Assembly (NCBI RefSeq): GCF_009193295.2
Contig: NZ_CP059973.1
Coordinates: forward strand, 4,030,001 to 4,094,000
DNA: 64,000 bases
Reading direction: 5' to 3'
Source of the DNA: Bacteroides luhongzhouii
GTDB lineage: Bacteria > Bacteroidota > Bacteroidia > Bacteroidales > Bacteroidaceae
Position numbers and translations under genes: made by a program. Positions 9,809 through 18,613 of this stretch are shown one piece after another; the first letter of the stretch is position 1; every line of letters starts with the position of its first letter. Below the pieces are notes generated by a model. The model was not told the origin of the DNA. It saw only the letters and a program-made list of their open reading frames with translations, and made no database searches.

Positions 9809-9845
9809 CCGCACGATAGTGTGTAATCTATCGTGCGGTTTTCTC
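9809..9845 (+). terminator. Rho-independent terminator or attenuator
   Basis: A perfect 11-bp stem (9809-9819 with 9828-9838, arms CCGCACGATAG and CTATCGTGCGG) with an 8-base loop is followed by TTTTCTC. It lies between two lipoprotein genes and only 22 bases before the next ATG, so it may be a partial terminator that sets the expression ratio of upstream and downstream genes. Confidence 0.8.
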
Positions 9846-9866
9846 TAATCATTAAATTTTTTAGAT

Positions 9867-12404
9867 ATGAGAAGAAATCAATTTTTATGTAGCATGGAAA
9901 AATGTACGTTTTTCCTGGTGGCAGTATGTGTTGTAATGTTTTCGTCATGTTATAATGACGATGATTTAAAGAACTCGATTTCCGGTCTGGAAGATCGTAT
10001 GGCTAAATTGGAAGCTTCATTGCAAAGTATACAAAGTGATATTTCTACATTGAAGACACTCACTGATGCTCTGTCTCAAAAGAAATCAATTGCTTCTGTA
10101 TTGGAGAACGAAGATGGTAGTTATACTATCAAGTTTTCAGACCAGACGGAGGTAACCATACATAATGGTGAAAATGGGGAGGATGCTCCGCAAATAACCG
10201 TAATCAAAGATGAGGAAGATGGTATTTATTATTGGGGAATGACCGGTACGGACGGCAAGAAGACATTCTTGAAAGATGGAGAAGGGAATAAGATGCCTGT
10301 GACGGCTGTCGCTCCTAAGGTTCGCATTAATACGAATACGAAAGAGTGGGAAATTTCTACTGATAATGGAAAAACTTGGGAACCGACCGGTGTTTATGCT
10401 TCCGGAGAGGGGACGGGGGACACTTCTCTTTTCAGCGGAGTAAGCCAGGATGATGATTACGCTTATTTTACTTTGAAAGATGGTACGATATTGAAGGTCG
10501 TAAAATCCAAAGAACTGAAATGCGAGATACTATCGGGAAAACAATATTTTGCGAATGGGGAGGAGAAACAGCTTCCGGTTGAAATGAGTGGTATTTCGAA
10601 ATATACAGTTACAAAGCCTGACGGCTGGAAAGTTTCACTGACAGGAAAGGGACTGACTATTATTGCTCCTGTTGCTGAAAATCAGTATGCAGAGGCAGGT
10701 GGTAAGGTCGCCATAGTGGCGGTTGCTTCCAATGGACAAAGTCTTATTTCAGAGATTCCGGTAATATTAGGGGAAGCTCCTGTAGCTATATCCGTTGGAG
10801 GTCAGTCTGTTTCTACTACGTTGAAAAGTGGGATAGAAATGTATTATTTGGGAGTGATGGAAATAAATGAATACAGCACAGAAATGGTAGCTGAATTAGT
10901 GAATGGATATTCTGCCCGTATGTACATGAAAACTGCTGCTCTTGATAAAGTGCCACTGTCTGAGTTGTTGGGTAAGGACACCGAAGCTGGAAAGACATAT
11001 ATGATCTGGGCGGTACCTTCATCTGAGACTGGTGAAAAATATCAGTCGGATGATGTAATTGCTACTGCAATTAAGACTGCTGCGACTGTAGAATTGAAAG
11101 CTTCAGATATTACATTTGAAGGTGCAACGGTTTCTGCAACCAAAAAAGGTTGTGACAGTTATTATACAGGGATTGCGGATAAGGCTAATTATTCGCCGGA
11201 AAGAGTGATTGAGGATTTGGCTTATGGTGGTGGAACCAGACAATATTCGGATTATAACGGACCGCTGGAGGGGAAGACGCTGGATTTCCTTCCTACAATT
11301 ATACCAGGAACAACGTATGTGCTTTGGGCTATTCCTTATAATGAAGAAGGAGAGTATCAGACAGAAGAACTGGTGACGGTTGAAATTCCTGTTCCTGCGC
11401 TGACATATGACGGAACTGCAACGGTAAATGTGGGTAATGTAGTTGCTACGGTTACAAGTGTAAGTGCGCCTATTACCCCCGGAACTGATTGTTACAAGTA
11501 TTATTATTTTTATATGAAGGAACAGGCTTTGGCTAACTATGCTACCGACAGGGAGGTGATCTCCTATCTTATTAAAAACGGTAAATCTTCCAAAGAAGCT
11601 GTAATTTTTGAAAGGGCTTCTCTGGAACCGGGAACGAAAGGTGTTATTGTTGCAGTAGCTTTGGATAAAAAAGGACAGCTCGGTTCTCTAGTTAAAGTAC
11701 AGGCTGATTCTAAAGATATATCCTATAATGCTTCTATTTCGGTAGATGTGTCGATCGATCCGGGAGCTTTATTTACAACGTTAACGTTGACTCCGACCGG
11801 AACTCCGGTAAAATACCGTTATGTTCATATGAAATTGAATGATTTCAGAAGTTATCCATATTGGGGAGATGAGGAAGCAGTAAAACAGGCTTTGATAATG
11901 AATAACGAGGTAACAGAGATTACTGTTGCTGATTTGAAAGAGAATCGACTGGTTATTGATGACATAGAGTTTAATGCAGATTATCTATTATTCATGATAG
12001 CTGTTGATGCAGACGGGAATCCTTCTGCAACAATGACAAAGAAGGAATATACCAGTGCGAAACCGACTTATGTCCGAATAGGAAGGGATGCGGATTTGTG
12101 GAAAGCCAGTGAACCGGAGGTAACGATTGACAAGATAGAAAAAGATAAGTTCTATACAGTTTGGTACACCGTGAAGCCTAAAGCTGACTGCAAGCAATTT
12201 TATGTATTTGCCGGACCAGAGGACTACCTGACAGGTATGTTTGATGAACAAATCAAGTATGTGATGAAAAATGGAGTCAAACAAACAACCACTTATTCAG
12301 GAAATATTTATGGAACGTTGCCAACTAATATCAATGTAACTTGGGTAGATGCGGAAGGACGAATTTATGAGCTTTCTAAAACTGTAGTAAACGTTCCTGA
12401 ATAA
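9867..12404 (+). CDS. DUF4988-type coiled-coil repeat lipoprotein (845 residues)
   Basis: This is a predicted surface lipoprotein (lipobox FSSC, then YNDDDLK). A coiled coil at about residues 33-75 (LEDRMAKLEASLQSIQ, then TLKTLTDAL) leads into a DUF4988-type region with GSYTIKFSDQTEVTIHNG and GIYYWGMTGTDGKKTFL. The remainder, from about residue 290, contains at least five copies of the module seen in the previous gene, with lines such as MYYLGVMEINEYS, SYYTGIADKANYS, YKYYYFYMKEQAL, KYRYVHMKLNDF and CKQFYVFAGPEDY. DUF4988 occurs at the N-terminus of many Bacteroides surface lipoproteins. A second in-frame Met at residue 10 is also possible as the start. No enzyme motif is visible. The 35-base gap to the S41 protease gene suggests shared transcription. 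Confidence 0.8.
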   Translation: MRRNQFLCSMEKCTFFLVAVCVVMFSSCYNDDDLKNSISGLEDRMAKLEASLQSIQSDISTLKTLTDALSQKKSIASVLENEDGSYTIKFSDQTEVTIHNGENGEDAPQITVIKDEEDGIYYWGMTGTDGKKTFLKDGEGNKMPVTAVAPKVRINTNTKEWEISTDNGKTWEPTGVYASGEGTGDTSLFSGVSQDDDYAYFTLKDGTILKVVKSKELKCEILSGKQYFANGEEKQLPVEMSGISKYTVTKPDGWKVSLTGKGLTIIAPVAENQYAEAGGKVAIVAVASNGQSLISEIPVILGEAPVAISVGGQSVSTTLKSGIEMYYLGVMEINEYSTEMVAELVNGYSARMYMKTAALDKVPLSELLGKDTEAGKTYMIWAVPSSETGEKYQSDDVIATAIKTAATVELKASDITFEGATVSATKKGCDSYYTGIADKANYSPERVIEDLAYGGGTRQYSDYNGPLEGKTLDFLPTIIPGTTYVLWAIPYNEEGEYQTEELVTVEIPVPALTYDGTATVNVGNVVATVTSVSAPITPGTDCYKYYYFYMKEQALANYATDREVISYLIKNGKSSKEAVIFERASLEPGTKGVIVAVALDKKGQLGSLVKVQADSKDISYNASISVDVSIDPGALFTTLTLTPTGTPVKYRYVHMKLNDFRSYPYWGDEEAVKQALIMNNEVTEITVADLKENRLVIDDIEFNADYLLFMIAVDADGNPSATMTKKEYTSAKPTYVRIGRDADLWKASEPEVTIDKIEKDKFYTVWYTVKPKADCKQFYVFAGPEDYLTGMFDEQIKYVMKNGVKQTTTYSGNIYGTLPTNINVTWVDAEGRIYELSKTVVNVPE

Positions 12405-12439
12405 TAATCTTTTAATTTTCTAATTTAATAAAATGATAG

Positions 12440-14284
12440 ATGAAAAATTTATTTAATAATTTTTATAGTGTAGTATTACTTGCTTTGTGTCTGGTTGCTT
12501 TCAGTAACTGTTCGGATAGTGATGACGGCGGAGAAGTCGGTGGTACGGATAATGGGATTACTGCGATTGCCAGTGAAACGGAAATGAATGTGTCTCTTTA
12601 TGGGGAGACTGTCGAGATCTCATTTACTGCGGCAGGGAAATGGTCTCCTTCTTTACAATATTCTACGGGAGCGGATTGGGCTTCCATAACTAATACCAGT
12701 GGTAATTCTGCAGCTGGTAAAGGCGGACTAAAAGTAAAGGTTGATAAAAACGAATCCGGAAAAGAGCGGGCATTGACTGTGGCTGTGCAAGTGGAGGGAT
12801 ATAAGGCTCCTGTTACAGTATGTACTATCACACAAGGAGCTGGTTCCGGAACGGCAGTGGACTTGGCTCTCAATGAGTATATGGATAAATATTTGAAGGA
12901 ACATTATTTGTTCAATGAGGAATATAATACGTTAGATATAGATTATGCATCAGTGTCTTATGAAAATTTTCTGCCAACTTATCTTTTATCGATGAGAACC
13001 AATGAGGAAGATGGCGGAACTTATCGTGCATTTTCAGTCAATGCAGGTAAGCGTTATATCTATTCTTATATTATGGAAACAGGTTCCAGTAGAACACGTG
13101 CAAACACTCGTGCAACAAGCGTTGTGGGATCGGGACTTGGCACGTTTTTCTCTTCTTATATGCCGGATAAGACAACTATTGGACTATCCATTGGTTATGT
13201 ATATTTAGAATCTCCTGCCGCCAAAGCCGGATTGAGACGTGGCGACGTGATTGTTTCTGTTGATGGGGTTACTTTGAATAGGAATAATTATCAGCAATAC
13301 ATGAGCACTTTGTTTTATGCCGGTGGAGGTGAAACGTTTAGGATCGGCTATAGGCGTAAAGTCTTTGATGAAAAACAGGGTGGTTATGATTTAGTGGATG
13401 GAACTGCGACATTAACTACTGGTAGTTATAATAATAGTCCTATCTTGAATTCAATGTTTATCAAAGATAAAAAAGAGAATAAATTCAACATCGGTTATTT
13501 AGTTTATCTAGGTTTTGATTTGAATTTTGCGGAAGACTTGAAATATGTAATTCAACAATTCAAGGCAGAAGGTATCACAGATTTGATTTTGGATTTACGT
13601 TTTAACAATGGAGGCTCTGTTGAATTAGCTCGTTATTTAGCCGCTTCTATCGCTGGTACATCACATCGTTCGGATGTATTTATGAAAATGCAACGTAATT
13701 CCGGTGCAGATGAGTATATCCGTTTTGGAGATGGTGATGATCTAAATCTTAAATCTGTAAGAATCATCTGTTCAGAAGAAACGGCTTCCGCCAGTGAATT
13801 GATAATTAATGGACTAAGAGGAATAGATTTTCCTGTGAAATTATTTGGTAGCCGCACAGAAGGAAAGAACGTGGGAATGGAAGTGCAAGAATATAAATAT
13901 GGAAATAAATATTATGAATTTGCTCCGATTACTTTCCGTTCTTTCAATGCAAAAGACTGGGGAGATTATGCTGACGGTATTGACCCGGATGTCATGTTGA
14001 ATAATCAAAACTCAAGCTATGAAGATGATATTGATAATGTATTCCCTTATGCTTTCGGAGATTGGGACAATTTTGATTTCAATTATCCATTATATTGGGC
14101 GCTATGCGATGTTCAAGGGGTGGATCCGACTACAGGAGAACCTGTTAAACGTAGTGGAAGAGCTGGTTTGACACGTTCTTCAAAAGATGAAATCATCAGA
14201 GTACCATCTGTACCTTTGAAACGCCCTGCGGGAACTTTTGGCTCGCTCATTTACAACAAGCCGGAAGTAGAAAACTTATATTAG
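12440..14284 (+). CDS. S41-family (C-terminal processing type) protease lipoprotein with BACON and PDZ domains
   Basis: This 614-residue lipoprotein (lipobox FSNC, then SDSDDGGE) carries a BACON-like domain at about residues 35-135 (ending VTVCTITQGAG). An S41 N-terminal helical region follows, then a PDZ domain near residues 240-300 (ESPAAKAGLRRGDVIVSVDG), then the S41 catalytic core. The core shows LILDLRFNNGGSVELARYL and SEETASASELI, with S452 as the likely nucleophile and K476 in SRTEGKNVG as its partner Lys, matching the Ser-Lys dyad of the family. The acidic residues after the Cys suggest surface display. Together with SusD and redox proteins it points to processing of a protein or peptide substrate. 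A terminator follows at 14328. Confidence 0.9.
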   Translation: MKNLFNNFYSVVLLALCLVAFSNCSDSDDGGEVGGTDNGITAIASETEMNVSLYGETVEISFTAAGKWSPSLQYSTGADWASITNTSGNSAAGKGGLKVKVDKNESGKERALTVAVQVEGYKAPVTVCTITQGAGSGTAVDLALNEYMDKYLKEHYLFNEEYNTLDIDYASVSYENFLPTYLLSMRTNEEDGGTYRAFSVNAGKRYIYSYIMETGSSRTRANTRATSVVGSGLGTFFSSYMPDKTTIGLSIGYVYLESPAAKAGLRRGDVIVSVDGVTLNRNNYQQYMSTLFYAGGGETFRIGYRRKVFDEKQGGYDLVDGTATLTTGSYNNSPILNSMFIKDKKENKFNIGYLVYLGFDLNFAEDLKYVIQQFKAEGITDLILDLRFNNGGSVELARYLAASIAGTSHRSDVFMKMQRNSGADEYIRFGDGDDLNLKSVRIICSEETASASELIINGLRGIDFPVKLFGSRTEGKNVGMEVQEYKYGNKYYEFAPITFRSFNAKDWGDYADGIDPDVMLNNQNSSYEDDIDNVFPYAFGDWDNFDFNYPLYWALCDVQGVDPTTGEPVKRSGRAGLTRSSKDEIIRVPSVPLKRPAGTFGSLIYNKPEVENLY

Positions 14285-14327
14285 TAAGACTAAATCTCTT
14301 GTGAAATAAATTTTCTCTTAAGTTAAA

Positions 14328-14370
14328 GGGGATGCTTCTCGATAAGGTGTTAGTGAGAGCATCCCCATTT
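14328..14370 (+). terminator. Rho-independent terminator
   Basis: A hairpin of arms GGGGATGCTTCTC (14328-14340) and GAGAGCATCCCC (14355-14366), with one bulged base and a 14-base loop, is followed by ATTTTGCTT. It lies 44 bases after the S41 protease stop and separates that gene from the small lipoprotein pair. Confidence 0.8.
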
Positions 14371-14405
14371 TGCTTTATAAATGAATAGAAACAAAATGGA
14401 ATATT

Positions 14406-14942
14406 ATGATGAATAAATCGTTATATAAATTAATCATATTCATTGGAATGTTAGGATTAATAAGCAGTTGTTCGGATGATGATTCTGAAAGTAAATTAGA
14501 ATATGAAGTGGTGGATAATGTGGTAACTAGCTGGGATGCACTTTCTGAACATTGTGAAAACACAATTCCTTTCACTGAAATGTTATGCATTGGAGAGAGT
14601 GATGAATGTCCTTTGTCTAATACATATATATCAATAGTAAATTATGCTTCTGAATATACAGTAGTGATACCTAGAGGTACATTATCTGAAAATGAATATG
14701 GATTTTTGATTTATAAATCCGTACCATCTAATAATTATATGAAAGAGGTACTCAATGCTGATTATTACGCAAATGTTATAGTAATGTACGGTGGTGAGGG
14801 AATATATGATTTTGCTGTGAGAATTTATAATCCAACATTAAATAAATATTACATAACCAGACCATATCAATTGAAGGTGTGGAGAGAAGGAATAGAAGGA
14901 GAGTATAAGTGGTATCGAACTATCTCGTTGGTAAATAAATAA
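14406..14942 (+). CDS. Small lipoprotein of unknown function, paralog 1
   Basis: This is a 178-residue predicted lipoprotein (lipobox LISSC, followed by SDDDSES, a strong surface-export pattern). I do not recognise the family. It is closely related over its whole length to the gene at 15050. Shared blocks are YEVVDNV.TSWD, LCIGESD.CPLSNTYISIVNY, YGGEG.Y.FAVRIYNPTLNKY and PYQLKVWREG. Besides the lipobox Cys it has two Cys in LCIGESDECPL, conserved in the paralog and well placed for a disulfide, plus one unshared Cys (SEHCENT). The gene is AT-rich in feel compared with the protease gene before it, but I have not calculated composition. It could be a substrate of the nearby redox proteins; that is inference. 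Confidence 0.72.
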   Translation: MMNKSLYKLIIFIGMLGLISSCSDDDSESKLEYEVVDNVVTSWDALSEHCENTIPFTEMLCIGESDECPLSNTYISIVNYASEYTVVIPRGTLSENEYGFLIYKSVPSNNYMKEVLNADYYANVIVMYGGEGIYDFAVRIYNPTLNKYYITRPYQLKVWREGIEGEYKWYRTISLVNK

Positions 14943-15049
14943 TTAACTTTAAAGAATGGTTACACTTCTTATTCTTGAGGCTGATAAAGAGAAATGGAAT
15001 ATTGTTATTTCTTTAATAGAAGGATGAATTAACCCAAAGAATTAATAGT

Positions 15050-15589
15050 ATGAATACAAATATTTTATATAAGTTAATAATATTCTTAGGAATATTTTGG
15101 TTGAGTAGTTGTTCGGATGATGATTCTGAAAGTAAATCAGAATATGAAGTGGTGGATAATGTGATAACTAGTTGGGATATTATACTTTCAAACCATTACG
15201 AAAAAACAGTACCTTTAAGTGAATTATTATGTATCGGGGAGAGTGATAAATGTCCTTTGTCTAATACATACATATCAATAGTAAATTATGATCCTGAATA
15301 TCCGATAGTCATACCGAGAGGTGTCTATCAATGGAATGAATATGGACGTTGGATAGATAGACCTGTACCTGCGAGTGAATCTACAAAGGAAATATTTAAT
15401 TCTGATTGGTATGCGACTGTTGTAGTACTATATGGTGGTGAAGGAACATATAATTTTGCTGTAAGAATTTACAATCCTACTTTAAACAAATATTTTGTAA
15501 CCAAGCCATATCAATTGAAAGTATGGAGAGAAGGGGCAATGGAGGGAGAGTATAAGTGGTTTCGTTCTATTACGCAGGTAAATAATTAA
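15050..15589 (+). CDS. Small lipoprotein of unknown function, paralog 2
   Basis: This 179-residue lipoprotein (lipobox WLSSC, then SDDDSES) is a tandem duplicate of the gene at 14406, separated from it by 107 bases with no gene. The middle third differs most (ENEYGFLIYKS in paralog 1 versus WNEYGRWIDRP here). The Cys pair in LCIGESDKCPL is conserved, while the extra SEHC Cys of paralog 1 is absent here. The family is unknown to me. Conservation of the Cys pair and the GEG.Y.FAVRIYNPT block suggests a folded beta domain under selection. Downstream, after 25 bases, is a tiny lipoprotein-like ORF and then the DsbD-type gene. Confidence 0.72.
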   Translation: MNTNILYKLIIFLGIFWLSSCSDDDSESKSEYEVVDNVITSWDIILSNHYEKTVPLSELLCIGESDKCPLSNTYISIVNYDPEYPIVIPRGVYQWNEYGRWIDRPVPASESTKEIFNSDWYATVVVLYGGEGTYNFAVRIYNPTLNKYFVTKPYQLKVWREGAMEGEYKWFRSITQVNN

Positions 15590-15614
15590 TTAATTAACTA
15601 AAAATAATAATACT

Positions 15615-15731
15615 ATGAATGATAAAAACATGATGATTTTTTTATTCTATTGTTTATTGACTTCTTTTTGTTTTTCATGCAGTAGTAATCTGGAGGAGTT
15701 AGAACTTATTTTTAAGAAATCAAGATTATAA
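15615..15731 (+). CDS. 38-residue lipoprotein-like ORF, possible gene remnant
   Basis: This short ORF starts at the ATG at 15615 and encodes a hydrophobic signal-like segment ending in SFCFSC-SSN, a plausible lipobox at Cys22, followed by only 16 more residues (NLEELELIFKKSRL among them) before a TAA. It sits in line between the paralogous lipoproteins and the DsbD-type gene. It could be a real tiny lipoprotein or the 5' end of a third lipoprotein gene that lost its body. The sequence after the lipobox does not resemble the two upstream paralogs. Confidence 0.4.
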   Translation: MNDKNMMIFLFYCLLTSFCFSCSSNLEELELIFKKSRL

Positions 15732-15747
15732 TTTAGAACTTAGAAAA

Positions 15748-17697
15748 ATGAGAGTTATTTTATTTTTATTATTGGGTTGGTACACAATCGGGAATATACA
15801 AGCACAAATCAAAGAGCCTGTAAAGTTCAAAAATGAGTTGAAAATGACATCTGAAACGGAAGCGGAAATCGTGTTTACTGCTTCGATAGAGAAAGGATGG
15901 CATGTGTATTCGACCGGGCTAGGGGATGATGGGCCTATTTCCGCTACTTTCAACATCAATGCGAGTAGTCATGTAGAAACAATGGGTAAATTGCAACCTG
16001 TTGGAAAAGAAATCAGCATCTATGATAAGATGTTCGAGATGAATGTGCGCTATTTTGAAGATACGGTACAGTTTATCCAAAAAGTGAAATTTACAGGAAA
16101 TGATTACTTTATGGATGGGTTTCTGGAGTTTGGAGCTTGTAACGATGAGAGCTGTTTACCTCCGACTCAAATTCCTTTTAAATATGGAAAAAAAGCAGAA
16201 GCAGATTTAATAGTTGCAAAAGGGAAAGAAGAGGCTTCGGTTAATGTGGTAGAGAAGCAATCGGAAAGTGATCTTTGGAAACCGGTAATCAATGAATTGC
16301 AGGTGTTAGGTGAGGAACATTCTCAAGAGGATAAATCTTGGTTGTATGTCTTTGTCACTGGATTTCTTGGCGGATTATTGGCTTTGTTCACTCCCTGCGT
16401 ATGGCCGATTATTCCTATGACTGTGAGTTTTTTCCTGAAAAGAAACAAGGATAAGAAGAAAGGGATTCGGGATGCATGGACTTATGGTGCTTCAATTGTG
16501 GTGATTTATGTAACACTGGGATTAGCAATTACTTTAATATTCGGTGCCAGTGCATTGAACGCTTTATCAACAAACGCCGTATTCAATATTCTTTTCTTCC
16601 TGATGTTGGTTGTTTTTGCAGCTTCTTTCTTTGGGGCATTTGAACTTACTTTACCTTCTAAATGGAGCAACGCAGTGGACAGCAAAGCGGAAGCGACGAG
16701 TGGCCTATTAAGTATTTTTTTGATGGCGTTTACGTTATCTCTAGTGTCTTTCTCTTGTACAGGGCCGATTATCGGCTTTCTGCTTGTACAGGTTTCTACG
16801 ACAGGTAGCGTGATTGCTCCTGCTATTGGAATGTTAGGCTTTGCCATCGCTTTGGCTTTACCATTCACACTGTTTGCTCTTTTTCCTTCGTGGCTGAAAT
16901 CAATGCCTAAGTCAGGAGGGTGGATGAATGTAATTAAAGTGACATTGGGCTTTCTGGAACTGGCTTTTGCTTTGAAATTTTTGTCGGTTGCGGACTTGGC
17001 TTACGGCTGGGGAATTCTGGACCGGGAAACTTTTCTTGCATTATGGATTGTGATTTTCGGACTAATGGGAATGTATCTGCTGGGGAAAATTAAGTTTCCG
17101 CATGACGGCGATGAAAACAAAGTGGGTGTTACTCGTTTCTTTCTTGCGCTTGTCTCTTTGGCATTTGCCGTATATATGATTCCCGGACTTTGGGGTGCAC
17201 CTTTGAAAGCTGTCAGTGCATTTGCTCCACCTGTGACGACGCAGGATTTTAATTTATATTCGAACGAGGTCCATCCCAAATTCAAGGATTATGATATCGG
17301 CATGGAATATGCACGGCAACAAGGAATGCCTGTGATAGTCGATTTTACCGGATATGGTTGTGTGAATTGTCGTAAGATGGAGGCGGCTGTGTGGACAGAT
17401 AGTAAAGTGGGCGGTATCATCAATGATAAATATGTGCTTATCTCTTTGTATGTAGATGATAAGACTCCATTGAATGAGCCGCTCAAAGTAACGGAAAATG
17501 AAACAGAACGTACCTTACGCACGGTAGGGGATAAATGGAGCTATCTGCAACGTGTGAAGTTTGGAGCAAATGCACAGCCTTTTTATGTATTGCTGGATAA
17601 TGAAGGTTATCCGTTGAATAAGTCGTATGCATATAATGAAGATATTACTTCTTATATTGAGTTTTTACAGAAAGGATTGGAACATTACGTAAAATGA
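15748..17697 (+). CDS. DsbD-type thiol:disulfide interchange protein
   Basis: This 649-residue inner-membrane protein moves electrons from cytoplasmic thioredoxin to the periplasm. After a signal peptide there is a periplasmic DsbD-alpha-like domain (about residues 20-155) with the Cys pair in GACNDESCLPPTQ. Then comes a DsbD/CcdA membrane domain of about eight helices (roughly 200-490) with Cys in LFTPCVWPIIP and SFSCTGPIIGF. The C-terminal thioredoxin domain has GYGC538-V-N-C541-RK. All three redox pairs of a full DsbD are therefore present. It ends the cluster containing a TlpA-type thioredoxin and three CxxC lipoproteins and is the natural source of reducing power for them. A strong terminator follows. 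dsbD would be the closest symbol, but Bacteroides nomenclature varies, so I leave it empty. Confidence 0.92.
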   Translation: MRVILFLLLGWYTIGNIQAQIKEPVKFKNELKMTSETEAEIVFTASIEKGWHVYSTGLGDDGPISATFNINASSHVETMGKLQPVGKEISIYDKMFEMNVRYFEDTVQFIQKVKFTGNDYFMDGFLEFGACNDESCLPPTQIPFKYGKKAEADLIVAKGKEEASVNVVEKQSESDLWKPVINELQVLGEEHSQEDKSWLYVFVTGFLGGLLALFTPCVWPIIPMTVSFFLKRNKDKKKGIRDAWTYGASIVVIYVTLGLAITLIFGASALNALSTNAVFNILFFLMLVVFAASFFGAFELTLPSKWSNAVDSKAEATSGLLSIFLMAFTLSLVSFSCTGPIIGFLLVQVSTTGSVIAPAIGMLGFAIALALPFTLFALFPSWLKSMPKSGGWMNVIKVTLGFLELAFALKFLSVADLAYGWGILDRETFLALWIVIFGLMGMYLLGKIKFPHDGDENKVGVTRFFLALVSLAFAVYMIPGLWGAPLKAVSAFAPPVTTQDFNLYSNEVHPKFKDYDIGMEYARQQGMPVIVDFTGYGCVNCRKMEAAVWTDSKVGGIINDKYVLISLYVDDKTPLNEPLKVTENETERTLRTVGDKWSYLQRVKFGANAQPFYVLLDNEGYPLNKSYAYNEDITSYIEFLQKGLEHYVK

Positions 17698-17776
17698 ATT
17701 TAGTCATTGATTCTCTTTTTAACCTGGACTCGTGATCGATAGGATTAGAAAAGGAATTTGTTTTTAGGTAGTGGGG

Positions 17777-17816
17777 CCGGCATACAAAGCGTGACTTTGT
17801 TTGCCGGTCTTTTTTA
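17777..17816 (+). terminator. Rho-independent terminator after the redox cluster
   Basis: A 13-bp stem with one mismatch (CCGGCATACAAAG at 17777-17789 with CTTTGTTTGCCGG at 17795-17807) closes a 5-base loop and is followed by a T-rich run. The remaining gene-free sequence from 17698 to 18009 holds nothing else I can support, apart from the short palindrome TAACGTTA near 17957, about 50 bases before the HU-like gene. Confidence 0.88.
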
Positions 17817-18009
17817 TGCTCCCTTGTCCCTCTGCTTGTCGCTTTTTTCCAGGTATTGGGTTGATTATTTGCTATAAATATTGTTTGTAGGCTCTGTAGT
17901 GCCGATAATCGCTTGTCGTTTCATGTCCGTTGAATATGTCGCATTTTTGCATTGTTAACGTTAGCGAAGTAATTATTAAACAGTATTCATTTAAAAAAAG
18001 AAAAGTATT

Positions 18010-18528
18010 ATGGCAATTAGATTTAAAAGAATTCAACGTCTGTGTGACCCGACAAACAAAGAGGCAGGAAAGAAAGTGTATCCGGTGATTTCTTATCAAT
18101 ATGATACGAGTGCTACACTGGATGAGTTTGCAAAAGAAATCTCTTCTACTTCCGGTGTAAGTGAGGGTGAAACAATTAGTGTATTGAAAGATTTTCGTAC
18201 ACTTCTACGTAAGACATTACTTTCGGGCCGTTCAGTGAACATTAAGGGATTGGGTTACTTTTTCCTTTCAGCTCAAAGCAAAGGAACGGAAAAGGCAGAA
18301 GACTTTACTGTATCCGACATCAGTGGTCTGCGGGTTTGTTTTCGTGCGAATTCGGATATTCGTCTCTTTACAGGAACTTCGACACGTTCGGATGGATTGA
18401 AGTTTAAGGATTTGGATCATATCAATGATTCGAGTATCATTGATGGTGGCTCAGGTGAAGGAGGTGAAGCACCGGATCCTGACGGAGGTGCGGGAGGCAA
18501 TGGTGAAGCACCCGATCCGGCAGCTTGA
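18010..18528 (+). CDS. HU-like DNA-binding protein, Bacteroidales long form
   Basis: This 172-residue protein matches the HU/IHF-related family seen in Bacteroidetes. It has an N-terminal extension with IRFKRIQRLCDPTNKE, an HU core at about residues 35-120 (ISSTSGVSEGETISVLKDF, then SVNIKGLGYFFLS), and a low-complexity Gly/Asp/Pro/Ala tail from about residue 150 (GEAPDPDGGAGG). Such proteins are commonly found in Bacteroides just before a small membrane protein and an N-acetylmuramoyl-L-alanine amidase, as here. Their DNA-binding role is inferred from the HU fold. The acidic tail repeats the unit GEAPDP, which may vary in copy number between strains. Confidence 0.88.
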   Translation: MAIRFKRIQRLCDPTNKEAGKKVYPVISYQYDTSATLDEFAKEISSTSGVSEGETISVLKDFRTLLRKTLLSGRSVNIKGLGYFFLSAQSKGTEKAEDFTVSDISGLRVCFRANSDIRLFTGTSTRSDGLKFKDLDHINDSSIIDGGSGEGGEAPDPDGGAGGNGEAPDPAA

Positions 18529-18613
18529 TAAACGGGAAGTCGGGAATTAGCGACTTTGTATGGAATGGGGCTTCGGCCTCATTCTTTCTTTATAACTACA
18601 TAAATAGATCAAT

